From an uncultured Prevotella sp. (GTDB taxonomy: Bacteria; Bacteroidota; Bacteroidia; Bacteroidales; Bacteroidaceae), in assembly GCA_944319915.1 (NCBI GenBank), contig CALUEY010000006.1, forward strand, positions 1 through 64,000: DNA of 64,000 bases, in the 5' to 3' direction. Shown in pieces: positions 42,571 through 51,353 of this stretch. Under the pieces are notes generated by a model. That model did no database searches. It saw only the letters and a program-made list of their open reading frames with translations, and was not told the origin of the DNA. Position numbers and translations under genes: made by a program. Each line of letters opens with the position of its first letter. The first letter of the stretch is position 1.

Positions 42571-43971
42571 ATGGACAAAACAATCGCACTGGCAGTTGCC
42601 ATTGCGGCAGCTACCGCCACAGTAGCTGCCGAAAGGCAGTTGGCGTTTCCCACAGCCGAGGGCTACGGCAAGTACACCGTGGGTGGCCGCGGCGGCGACG
42701 TCTACGAAGTGACCAACCTCAACGACTCGGGCAAGGGAAGCCTGCGCGAAGCCATCGAGGCCAAGGGGCCGCGCACAGTGGTGTTCCGCATATCGGGTAC
42801 CATAGAGCTTAAAAAGGCCCTCACCATACGCAACCCCTACCTAACGATAGCCGGGCAGACGGCTCCCGGCAACGGCATCTGCATCAAAGACTACCCGCTT
42901 AACATATCCGCCGACGAGATTATAATACGCCACATCCGCGTAAGGCTTGGCGACAGGAGCGGGCGCGACACCGACGCCATAAGCTGCCGCCACCAGAAGA
43001 ACATCATACTCGACCACGTGTCGGCAAGCTGGAGCGTCGACGAGACCATATCGGTCTACATGTGCGAGAACGTCACCATCCAGTGGTGCATGATAAGCGA
43101 GAGCCTCTTCTCCTCTAACCACGAGAAAGGGTGGCACGGTTTTGGTGGCATCTGGGGCAACAACTACGCCACTTACCACCACAACCTCATAGCCTGCCAC
43201 TCCAGCCGCAACCCGCGCTTCGCCTCCGGGGCAGGCTACAACGACTACCGCAACAACGTGATCTACAACTGGGGATACAACAGCTGCTACGGTGGAGAGA
43301 AAGACCACCCAGCGAACAACGACACATTCGGCTCGTTTCACGTCAACATGGTGGGCAACTATTACAAGCCGGGCCCTGCCACGCAACCCGGGCGCGTGGC
43401 CTACCGCATAGTCAGCCCTACGTCCAGAGGCTCCGCCGACAACTACGGCAAGTGGTACGTGGAGGGCAACACCGTTGAGGGCAACGCCGCAGTGACTGCC
43501 GACAACTGGGCCGGCGGGGTGCAGCCATCAGGCGGCAACAAGGACTTGGAGCACGTGCGGATGGACAAGCCATGGCCAGCCATGGCCATAAACGAGGAGA
43601 CCCCCGCCGAGACCTACTCCTCGGTGCTCGCGGGCGCCGGTGCCACCCTGCCCAAGCGCGATGCCGTCGACAGCCGCATAGTGGCCGATGCGCGCAGCGG
43701 CAAGGCCACGTTCGAGGGTAAAGGCTTCAAGGCGCGCAACCGCATGAAAGACCCCTCGCAGCCTTCGGGCATCATCGACTCGCCCGACGACGTGGGCGGT
43801 TGGCCCGAACTGAAGTCGCTGCCCGCGCCCGCCGACACCGACCACGACGGTATGCCCGATGCGTGGGAGAGTGCCAACGGCCTCAACCCCAGCGACCCTG
43901 CCGACCGCAACCGCCTCAACGCCGAAGGCTACACCATGCTCGAGGCTTACCTCAACAGCCTATGCGGATAA
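42571..43971 (+). CDS. Pectate lyase, polysaccharide lyase family 1
   Basis: 466 residues with a signal peptide (MDKTIALAVAIAAATATVAA). The PL1 beta-helix begins FPTAEGYGKYTVGGRGGDVY and continues with GSLREAIEAKGPRTVVF; the calcium/active-site region is IILDHVSASWSVDE and RNPRFASG. The C-terminus carries a calcium-loop block DTDHDGMPDAWE and stops in YLNSLCG. It beta-eliminates polygalacturonate. Unlike its neighbours it lacks the C-terminal YYxLxGV tail. Confidence 0.85.
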   Translation: MDKTIALAVAIAAATATVAAERQLAFPTAEGYGKYTVGGRGGDVYEVTNLNDSGKGSLREAIEAKGPRTVVFRISGTIELKKALTIRNPYLTIAGQTAPGNGICIKDYPLNISADEIIIRHIRVRLGDRSGRDTDAISCRHQKNIILDHVSASWSVDETISVYMCENVTIQWCMISESLFSSNHEKGWHGFGGIWGNNYATYHHNLIACHSSRNPRFASGAGYNDYRNNVIYNWGYNSCYGGEKDHPANNDTFGSFHVNMVGNYYKPGPATQPGRVAYRIVSPTSRGSADNYGKWYVEGNTVEGNAAVTADNWAGGVQPSGGNKDLEHVRMDKPWPAMAINEETPAETYSSVLAGAGATLPKRDAVDSRIVADARSGKATFEGKGFKARNRMKDPSQPSGIIDSPDDVGGWPELKSLPAPADTDHDGMPDAWESANGLNPSDPADRNRLNAEGYTMLEAYLNSLCG

Positions 43972-44171
43972 GCCACTACCAGCCATTAGACTTAGGACGA
44001 ATTCTGTGCAGCCGACAGACAGATTACTTCCCCGCCCTTTTTGAAAATGTAGCGGGCTACATCGAGCAAAGGTGAGCAGCATGATGGCGGCACCCGCACA
44101 GATGCCCGGGGCAAAAAAATGTAATGAAAATACATAAATGGCCCATCAGCTGAAGCCATAAAGGCAACCGT

Positions 44172-44326
44172 CTGATGCCCAGCAACTTACAGAATCGGCC
44201 CGTCTCGCATTGCGAGACGGGCCGATTTGTGTGTCAAAACGTGCCATATCGCGACATGAAACGGCACGTTTGGCGCTGCCAAATGGCATGAAAGGACTTT
44301 CCCAACCATCTTTGTAAACATAAATG
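44172..44326 (+). repeat. 22-bp unit intergenic array, copy D
   Basis: Units of 23, 23, 21 and 22 bp at 44186-44274 plus a partial one, with cores like GAGACGGGCCGATTT and CATGAAACGGCACGTTTGG. The left flank CCCAGCAACTTAC matches copy A, and the right flank TTTGTAAACATAAA matches the A and B ends. The first two units are complementary to each other (a 16-bp hairpin, CGGCCCGTCTCGCA with TGCGAGACGGGCCG). It lies in the 634-bp gap between two pectate lyase genes; the rest of the gap holds no recognisable feature except the promoter at 44519. Confidence 0.75.
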
Positions 44327-44518
44327 ACGACATGGCCCATTGCACAAGCCTGCCAACATCGTTCCGCCACCATTCCCGCAAACCATGCCTCCACCGCTGC
44401 CGCCACCATCCCGCAACCCACACCTCAAGTGCTACAAACAATTGCACAAACGGCGCGGAAACACGAAAAAATACACCTCACAGCCTAAATATTGCACCGC
44501 AGTATAAAAATAAATTAG

Positions 44519-44526
44519 TATCTTTG
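44519..44526 (+). promoter_or_regulatory. -7 element of the second pectate lyase gene
   Basis: TATCTTTG, 80 nt before ATG 44606. A TTG lies 24 bp upstream, outside the usual spacing. Confidence 0.5.
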
Positions 44527-44605
44527 CATTTGGCTAAATCAGCAATGGCAACACACGCCATCACCATGATGCACAGACAACAATAACTAAAAAGGCATAA
44601 AACGA

Positions 44606-46888
44606 ATGAAAAAGAAAAGACTTACACTTTCAGTCGCAGCGACGGCACTGTTCGGCGCAGCCATGGCCCAAGCCCCGGCATTCCCGGGCGCAGAGGGCTT
44701 CGGGCGCCACACCACAGGCGGGCGCGGCGGCAAGGTAATCCACGTGACCAACCTCAACGACTCCGGCGAGGGCAGCCTGCGCGAGGCCGTAAGCGGCAAC
44801 GACAAGAAAATCGTGGTGTTCGACGTGGGCGGAGTCATCGCCCTGGAGCGCAACCTCAGCATCGGGGGCAACACGACCATACTCGGCCAGACTGCCCCGG
44901 GCGACGGAATAACGCTGAGATACTACACCGTTGAATACAGCGGCGACAACATCATTGTGCGCTTCGTGCGCTTCCGCCGCGGACAGGAGGTAGACGTGAA
45001 CGACGGAGCCGACGCCACATGGACGCGCCACCACCGCAACATCATCCTCGACCACTGCTCATTCAGCTGGAGCATCGACGAGGTGGCCTCGTTCTACGAC
45101 AACCGCGACTTCACCATGCAGTGGTGCACCGTGGCCGAGGCGCTCAACAACGCCGGCCATGGCAAAGGCCCCCACGGCTACGGTGGCATCTGGGGCGGCA
45201 AGGGGGCATCGTTCCACCACAACTTCCTGGCCCACCTCAACAACCGCTCGCCACGCTTCAACGGCGCGCGCTACGCCTGGGACGGCTACGACCAGGACGC
45301 TTATCCCAACACGGTGCAGGCCGAGCGCGTCGACTTCCGCAACTGCCTTGTCTTCAACTGGGGTACGGGCGGCTGCTACGGAGGCCCGGGCGGCGGTTTC
45401 GTAAACATGGTGAACAACTACTACAAGGCCGGCCCCGCCACGAAGCACAAGAACCGCGTAACCGAGTGCTCCACCGCCAACAGTGGCAACAGCGAGGGCG
45501 CCCCAACCGAGCTGATAGGGATGAAGTCGCGATACTACATCAGCGGTAACTACGTCGACGGCTACGGGCCAGACTACGACTGGCAAGGCGTGACCTACGA
45601 CGACGGCCGCTCCACATTCACCGACCCCGCCGGACTCTACGGCGAGGGCGAGGGCGCTACCATCAACGTAAAGCTCGACGAACCGATAGATGCAGGCACA
45701 GTGACAACACACGACGCTCAGACGGCCTACGAGAAGGTGCGCCAGTACGCCGGGGCATCGCTCAGCCGCGACGCACAGGACGCACGCTATGCCGAGGAGG
45801 CCCTGCAGGGCATCGCTGTCTATACCGGCTCTGTCACAAAGCGCGCCGGGATGCTCGACGTCGTGGCCGACCAGGGCGGCTATACGCTGACTTCGGCCAA
45901 CCGCCCTGAGACGTTCGACGAGGACGGCGACGGCATCAGCGACACTTGGGAACGCGCCAACGGACTGAACCCCAGCGACCCCAACGACGCCACGGCATAC
46001 ACTCTCGACCCCGCCAAGTATTATACCAACATCGAAGTCTATGCCAACAGCCTCGTGCAAGACATCATGCTGGCCGGCAACTCCGATGCCATCACTGCCG
46101 TAGAGGAATATTATCCAAGGTACACAAAGACCGACGGAACCGTGGTTGAGGCCATCAACCTGCCCGACAACCTGCCGCAAGACCCCGATGACCTCGAAGA
46201 CGTGGCCTCGGGAACAATCACCTGGACACTCTCTTCCGGCTCAATCGAGGACGCCTCAGTGTCTGCCGGGCTGGCCAACCACATCACCGCCACAAGCATG
46301 GAGATAGGTTCCAACCTAACGACCGACGGCACCCGCAACATCAATGGCGTTACATTCACCGAGCTGACCACCGCAAAGAAGCAGTCAGTAGCAGCAAGCA
46401 GCAATTGCGTGAAGTTCACCGTGACACCAGCCGGCGGCCTTTACTTCACGCCGACAAACGTCAAGTTCATGCTCTCGCGCATCGGAACGGATAGCGGCGT
46501 GTTCGACCTAGCATGGCAAAGCAACACGGGCGAGACGGCGATAGTGACCGGCGGAAGCATCAACCGCAACAATGAAGGAGGCGGATGGTACACTGATTTC
46601 AGCCAGGCCATCAGCGAGGTGGCAGCCACAACGGGCAATAACGCCATGCTGCTATATATATATAATGTGAACGACAGCAAGCAGACAGCCATCGCCAACG
46701 TGATAATCGAGGGCAAGGTGCAACAGATTTCCACCGGCATCAACGACGTATCGACTGCCGACGTTACTGCGGTTGAATACTACAACCTGCAAGGCGTGAG
46801 GACAGCGACGCCCGGCAAAGGTGTCTACATCATGCTCACCAAGTATGCCGACGGCAGGCAGAGCGTGCGCAAGGTGACGCGCAAGTAA
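44606..46888 (+). CDS. Pectate lyase PL1 with C-terminal beta-sandwich and sorting-like tail
   Basis: 760 residues, signal peptide MKKKRLTLSVAATALFGAAM. The PL1 domain (about 22-450) has FPGAEGFGRHTTGGRGGKV, IILDHCSFSWSIDE and NRSPRFNG; a calcium-loop segment DEDGDGISDTWE follows. Residues about 530-715 form a beta-sandwich (FTVTPAGGLYFTPTNVKF, RIGTD) that also occurs at the N-terminus of the CE8 protein downstream. The last 40 residues (YYNLQGVRTATPGKGVYI) resemble the short C-terminal tail of Prevotella surface enzymes, possibly a type IX-like sorting signal. It is expected to cleave pectate outside the cell. Confidence 0.8.
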   Translation: MKKKRLTLSVAATALFGAAMAQAPAFPGAEGFGRHTTGGRGGKVIHVTNLNDSGEGSLREAVSGNDKKIVVFDVGGVIALERNLSIGGNTTILGQTAPGDGITLRYYTVEYSGDNIIVRFVRFRRGQEVDVNDGADATWTRHHRNIILDHCSFSWSIDEVASFYDNRDFTMQWCTVAEALNNAGHGKGPHGYGGIWGGKGASFHHNFLAHLNNRSPRFNGARYAWDGYDQDAYPNTVQAERVDFRNCLVFNWGTGGCYGGPGGGFVNMVNNYYKAGPATKHKNRVTECSTANSGNSEGAPTELIGMKSRYYISGNYVDGYGPDYDWQGVTYDDGRSTFTDPAGLYGEGEGATINVKLDEPIDAGTVTTHDAQTAYEKVRQYAGASLSRDAQDARYAEEALQGIAVYTGSVTKRAGMLDVVADQGGYTLTSANRPETFDEDGDGISDTWERANGLNPSDPNDATAYTLDPAKYYTNIEVYANSLVQDIMLAGNSDAITAVEEYYPRYTKTDGTVVEAINLPDNLPQDPDDLEDVASGTITWTLSSGSIEDASVSAGLANHITATSMEIGSNLTTDGTRNINGVTFTELTTAKKQSVAASSNCVKFTVTPAGGLYFTPTNVKFMLSRIGTDSGVFDLAWQSNTGETAIVTGGSINRNNEGGGWYTDFSQAISEVAATTGNNAMLLYIYNVNDSKQTAIANVIIEGKVQQISTGINDVSTADVTAVEYYNLQGVRTATPGKGVYIMLTKYADGRQSVRKVTRK

Positions 46889-46920
46889 CGCACACCTGCT
46901 CAAGCCAAGACATGAAACGA

Positions 46921-46960
46921 AAGGAAGCGGAGTGGCAACCAAGGGCCACTCCCTCCTTCT
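46921..46960 (+). terminator. Hairpin after the second pectate lyase gene
   Basis: GGAGTGGC, 8-nt loop, GCCACTCC (46929-46952) with a pyrimidine-rich but T-poor 3-prime side (CTCCTTCT). Probably a weak terminator. Confidence 0.5.
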
Positions 46961-47062
46961 ACCCTCCCCACCTGAGGGTCAAGCACTCTAACCTGCTTCC
47001 AAGAACTGTTTTCCAAGCAGACCGGAACTAACCATACAACAATAACAAAACAACCTAATCAA

Positions 47063-50000
47063 ATGAGAAAAAGACTACTTTCACTCGCAGTGGCTGCGCT
47101 CTGCATGGCGGGAATCACCCCGGTGCAGGCACAGACCTACGACAAAGAGCCGGCCTCCGTGGCATGGAACTTCAACACAACGGCCGACTATGACAAAGCG
47201 ACCACAGTCACACCCGACGGCGGTTTCGCCACTACTGCCGTCAACATCGGCGACATCGAAGTGACAGGAACAGGCACAGGACAGGCCACCGACGCCTCCG
47301 GCGAGAAGGTAACCTTCCTGAAGCTGCGCCCGTCGGGCTCGACAAAAGCCGTCCAATGGACCGTTACGCCGTCGCGCGGACTGACGTTCACCCCTACTAA
47401 AGTGAGCGCATACATACAGCGCTTCGGCACCGACGCTGAGAATGGTGTCGTTGTCACGGCCCTGCTTGCCGACGGCACGACCGAAGACCTCGGCACTTTC
47501 ACCGCCCCACGCAACAACAAGTCGCAGGCAGACGACAAGTTTGGCAGCAGCGGCAACTACACCAACCGCTTCGAAATTGAGCTTAGCGCAGCCCAGCAGC
47601 AGGCGCTTGCCACCACCGGCAGCTTCACCCTGCAGGCCACCGTCGGCGTGGGCGAGACCAAGGAGGGCGGCTTCAGCGACGTGCGCATAGAGGGAACTCT
47701 CAGCGGAACGAAGGAAGTGGTGGATATGTTCACCCTGACTGCCACCGCATCGCCCGCTGAGGGCGGCACCGTGTCGCTCAGCCCTGCCTCCGATACCTAC
47801 GAGGACGGCAGCGAAGTGACCGTTAGCGCGGAGACAAACTTCGGCTACAAGTTCGTGAACTGGACCGACCAGGACGGCAACGAGGTGTCCGCCGAGCCCG
47901 AGTTCAAGCACACCGTGACGGCAAACGCCGCGCTCACTGCCAACTTCGAGGCCGTGAACACATACTCGCTGACCTACAACGTAGAGGGCGGAGGCAACGA
48001 CTACATGGTTGAGCTGGCCCCGGCGCCTACCGTCATCGACGGCAAGAACATGTATGAAGAGGGAACCAACGTCATGCTCACCGCCTCATCGAACAAGATT
48101 GTGACGTTCACCAACTGGAGCAACGGCGAGACTGCCTCGTCGATAACGCTCACCATGGACCAAGACCAGGAAATAACGGCCAACTACTCCGCCACGGACT
48201 ACATCGTGGCTTGGGACTTCATAACCCCCGGTGCTGACAGCCGCAAGGCCGACTTCGCAGCGGCTGAGAACGACGCCGTGACGCTCATACTGCGCAACGC
48301 CGCCGGCGAGACCAGCGGCTGGCTCGACAAGAGCAAGCAGAACGGCGGGCCTTACGAGGGCCGCTACGGCGCAGTGAACTGGCGCACCACCGGCCTGGGC
48401 GAATACTACTGGCAGACCATGATAAACGCCGAGGCCTTCAAGGACATCAAGGTGGCCTCGTCAATGCTCTACAACTACAACGCCTACACCAAGCAAGACC
48501 TGCAATACTCGCTCGACGGCGAGCAGTGGACCACCGTGGGCAGCTTCAACCTCGAAGGGGCAAAGAACTGGCAAGACCTGGAGTTCACCCTGCCTGCCGA
48601 GGCCAACAACCAGAAGCAGGTTTACCTGCGCTGGATTTCCGACAAGGAATCGCCCGTGGCAGGCACAACGTCTGCCAACGATGGAATCTCGCTGGCCGAC
48701 ATCTACATCACCGGCACGATGGAGATGGTGAACGACGGCACAGCGCCCAAGCTCCTCTCAACCGTTCCCGCCGAGGGCAGCTCCAACGCCTCGGCCAACG
48801 GAAAGATAATCCTCACGTTCGACGAGAAGGTGAAAGTGAAGGAGGGCGCCACAGCCACGCTCGGCCTCACGGAGCTTCAGCCCACCGTATCGGGCCGCAC
48901 GGTGATGTTCGAGTACAAGGGGCTTGAGTACTCCACGCCTTACGTGTTCACCCTCCCCGCTGGAAGCGTGAGCGACCTCACGGACAACGCCCTTGACAAA
49001 GACATCGTGATAAACTTCAGCACGAAGACGCGTCCGGCCATAACCAAGGCCCTCTACGACTTCATCGTACCCGACGACGGCACCTTCACCGAGGCCATAG
49101 CAGCGGCAGAGAAGCGCGACGACACGTCGAAACGCTTCCGCATCTTCATCAAGCAGGGCGACTACGTGATACCCGCCAGCCAGACCGAGACCATCGAGGG
49201 CTACGACGGCGTGATGTACCCCAGCCCCATCACACGCATCACCACACCCAACATATCAATCATAGGCGAGGGCATGGACAACACGTCGATCGTGAACACC
49301 GTGCCTGACGTGGAGCTTGACAGCCAATACGGCCCGCAGAACCCCATCGAAGGCCTGCACAAGAACCAAACCATCGACCTCGGCAAGAACGCCACGCAGA
49401 CCTACATACAGGACCTGACCATCAAGAGCGGCATGAAGGACAGCCGCGGACGCAACGGCGCACTTGAGGACGCATCCGACAAGACCATCTGCATGGACGT
49501 ATGCCTCATGGGCTACCAGGACACATACCTATCCAACAACAGCAACGGACGCTTCTACTTCGAGGGCGGACGCCTGCGCGGCAACACCGACTACCTCTGC
49601 GGAAAGGGCGACGTGTTCTACAACGGCGTTGAGCTGATGATGGCCGGCAACGGCTACGTATGCGCCCCGTCGCAACCCAAGCAGTATGGCTACGTGTTCA
49701 GCGGCTGTACCATAAAGGGCGAAAGCCAGGGCATCGACGGCCAGTATACGCTCGGCCGCCCGTGGGGCGACGGCACACCAATAGCCCTCTACATCAACAC
49801 CGTGATGGAGGTGCAGCCCAAGGCCGATGGTTGGAACGAAATGAGCGGCGGCTGGCCTGCACGCTTCGCCGAGTACAACTCAATGACGGCAAGCGGCACG
49901 GTGATAAACCTCGACAACCGCAAGAAGACTTTCGGCGACGGCCATGAGAACAACCCCGTGCTCACTGCCGCCGAGGCTGCCGGGCTGACCGTACAGAACG

Positions 50001-50416
50001 TGATGGGCGGCGGCGACGACTGGGACCCGACTTCGGCCACCGAACAGGCGTCAGCACCCAAGAACGTCACACTTGACGGCACCACCCTAACCTGGGACGC
50101 CAGCGACTACGTGCTCTGCTGGGCAGTATGCAAGGACGGCAAGGTAATCGACTTCACCACCGTGCCTACCTACACCGTGACCGACACCGAGGCCACCTAC
50201 TCCGTGCGCGCAGCCAACGAGATGGGCGGACTGGGCGAAGCCACCGTGGCCGACATTGCTGACGGCATAACCACAGCCACCAATTCCACAGCCACAGGCA
50301 AGGCCGCATACTACAGCCTCGGCGGCGTGAAGGCCGACAGCCCGCAAAAGGGCATCAACATCCGCGTAAGCACACTCGACGATGGCACCACCACTGCCAC
50401 CAAGGTGATAAAGTAA
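47063..50416 (+). CDS. Pectin methylesterase CE8, multidomain
   Basis: 1117 residues, signal peptide MRKRLLSLAVAALCMAGITP. Residues about 30-215 are a beta-sandwich related to the C-terminal one of the preceding lyase (WTVTPSRGLTFTPTKV, RFGTD). Two B-repeat-like domains (SPAEGGTVSLSPASDTYEDG), a discoidin/CBM-like region and a Big_5-like Ig domain (APKLLSTVPAEGS) follow. CE8 starts near 650: GYQDTY (D820), NTDYLCG (D843) and TLGRPW (R899) are the catalytic residues. A fibronectin-like part and the tail YYSLGGVKADSPQKG end the protein. It removes methyl esters so that PL1 and GH28 can act. Confidence 0.85.
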   Translation: MRKRLLSLAVAALCMAGITPVQAQTYDKEPASVAWNFNTTADYDKATTVTPDGGFATTAVNIGDIEVTGTGTGQATDASGEKVTFLKLRPSGSTKAVQWTVTPSRGLTFTPTKVSAYIQRFGTDAENGVVVTALLADGTTEDLGTFTAPRNNKSQADDKFGSSGNYTNRFEIELSAAQQQALATTGSFTLQATVGVGETKEGGFSDVRIEGTLSGTKEVVDMFTLTATASPAEGGTVSLSPASDTYEDGSEVTVSAETNFGYKFVNWTDQDGNEVSAEPEFKHTVTANAALTANFEAVNTYSLTYNVEGGGNDYMVELAPAPTVIDGKNMYEEGTNVMLTASSNKIVTFTNWSNGETASSITLTMDQDQEITANYSATDYIVAWDFITPGADSRKADFAAAENDAVTLILRNAAGETSGWLDKSKQNGGPYEGRYGAVNWRTTGLGEYYWQTMINAEAFKDIKVASSMLYNYNAYTKQDLQYSLDGEQWTTVGSFNLEGAKNWQDLEFTLPAEANNQKQVYLRWISDKESPVAGTTSANDGISLADIYITGTMEMVNDGTAPKLLSTVPAEGSSNASANGKIILTFDEKVKVKEGATATLGLTELQPTVSGRTVMFEYKGLEYSTPYVFTLPAGSVSDLTDNALDKDIVINFSTKTRPAITKALYDFIVPDDGTFTEAIAAAEKRDDTSKRFRIFIKQGDYVIPASQTETIEGYDGVMYPSPITRITTPNISIIGEGMDNTSIVNTVPDVELDSQYGPQNPIEGLHKNQTIDLGKNATQTYIQDLTIKSGMKDSRGRNGALEDASDKTICMDVCLMGYQDTYLSNNSNGRFYFEGGRLRGNTDYLCGKGDVFYNGVELMMAGNGYVCAPSQPKQYGYVFSGCTIKGESQGIDGQYTLGRPWGDGTPIALYINTVMEVQPKADGWNEMSGGWPARFAEYNSMTASGTVINLDNRKKTFGDGHENNPVLTAAEAAGLTVQNVMGGGDDWDPTSATEQASAPKNVTLDGTTLTWDASDYVLCWAVCKDGKVIDFTTVPTYTVTDTEATYSVRAANEMGGLGEATVADIADGITTATNSTATGKAAYYSLGGVKADSPQKGINIRVSTLDDGTTTATKVIK

Positions 50417-50479
50417 CGCCGCCCGGCAGCCTGCCACGCGCAAGCCACGCAGGCAGCCTGAGGCTGCGCAAGACAAACA

Positions 50480-50519
50480 TCCCCGCAGGGGGCGAACCGC
50501 CGCCCACTGCGGGGATTTT
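50480..50519 (+). terminator. Terminator of the pectin methylesterase gene
   Basis: TCCCCGCAG pairs with CTGCGGGGA, with an inner GGCG/CGCC stem, then TTTTCGT. Confidence 0.75.
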
Positions 50520-50614
50520 CGTACACACGCATCAACAGTGCAACGACATGAAGAACTCATTTAACACATATCGGTAGTTAGGCTTTGCTCATATTTACAC
50601 GTGTTCTGGATAAG

Positions 50615-50892
50615 GATTCTCTCACCAACGTGCTCATCCTCGTGTTCATCCGCGTGCTGGCGGGTTTGCAACCCCACTTGCTCACCCACGTTCTGGCGGG
50701 TTTGCAACCCCACTTGCTCACCCACGTTCTGGCGGGTTTGCAACCCGCCAGCGGCTGTGGCCGGGTCTGTGACCCGGGGAAGTGAATGAAACGAGCATGG
50801 CGCGGGTTGCAAACCCGCAACAGGCAGTTGGCGGGTTGCAAACCCGCCAGAACGTGGGTGAGAACGTGGATGAGCACGTGGATGAGCACGTG
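50615..50892. repeat. Imperfect inverted repeat built from 12-bp modules
   Basis: Left arm (50615-50758): consecutive 12-bp modules of three kinds, GGTTTGCAACCC, CACTTGCTCACC and CACGTTCTGGCG, giving 36-bp tandem copies starting at 50663, 50699 and 50735. Right arm (50830-50892): the same modules in inverse orientation (GGTGAGAACGTG, GATGAGCACGTG twice). The centre holds the palindromes CCGGGTC-TGT-GACCCGG (50761-50777) and GCGGGTT-GCA-AACCCGC (50802-50818). The whole can fold into a very large hairpin. Its GCGGGTTGCAAACCCGC cores resemble REP-type intergenic repeats. ORFs across it on both strands are only shadows of the repeat. Confidence 0.75.
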
Positions 50893-51180
50893 GGCAACTA
50901 ATTTCAACTTTAACCCCAATCGGCCGCTATGGCATCCATTTAACACAAAGCGCGGCAAACAGTCAAAATTCCGCCCCAAACCAACAATTTTTACCCCAAT
51001 TCAAGATTGTTACACACTAATTTTGCAACCGAGAAATTAACTAAAGACCATTAAAAACAAATGAACCGGAAAATTGCATCCACAGAGCATTCATGCCATC
51101 CCGCGCGACCAAAGCAAAGGCCATGCGCAAACATGACAAAAAGAAATCCTACAAAAGCTTCATGTTAATAAACCATAAAT

Positions 51181-51230
51181 GGGGGGGGTAGAGGCTTTTC
51201 ATGTGAGGAATTTATGCTATATTTGCATAA
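51181..51230 (+). promoter_or_regulatory. Promoter of the FAS1/SusCD locus with G8 tract and palindrome
   Basis: A run of eight G (51181-51188) is followed by TTTT (51196-51199) and, 18 bp on, TATATTTG (51218-51225). The -7 box is nested in the inverted repeat TTATGC, 7 bp, GCATAA (51212-51230), a probable operator. The leader to ATG 51354 is about 120 nt. The rest of the gap 50893-51180 shows nothing recognisable. Confidence 0.6.
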
Positions 51231-51353
51231 GCCTAACAAAATTTACTAAACCCTAAGCCAACATACAAACACAAGGCCATACACATGGCCAGATGCCACA
51301 GCACACACCATAAGTGCGCACCTAAACGGAATACTAATAATTAAAAACTGTAT

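Noticed and set aside
44186-44231. Perfect hairpin in array D as a terminator of the first pectate lyase
   Set aside because: It is more than 200 nt from the stop codon, has no T-run, and is explained by the array units.
50657-50760. Three 36-bp repeats that look like a short CRISPR array
   Set aside because: The copies are directly abutting with no spacers, consist of 12-bp modules, and have an inverted partner; no cas gene is near.
50578-50979. ORFs over the inverted repeat with repeated LAGLQP/VCNP peptides
   Set aside because: 12 bp is a multiple of three, so the repeat stays open in several frames on both strands; this is a property of the repeat, not a gene.
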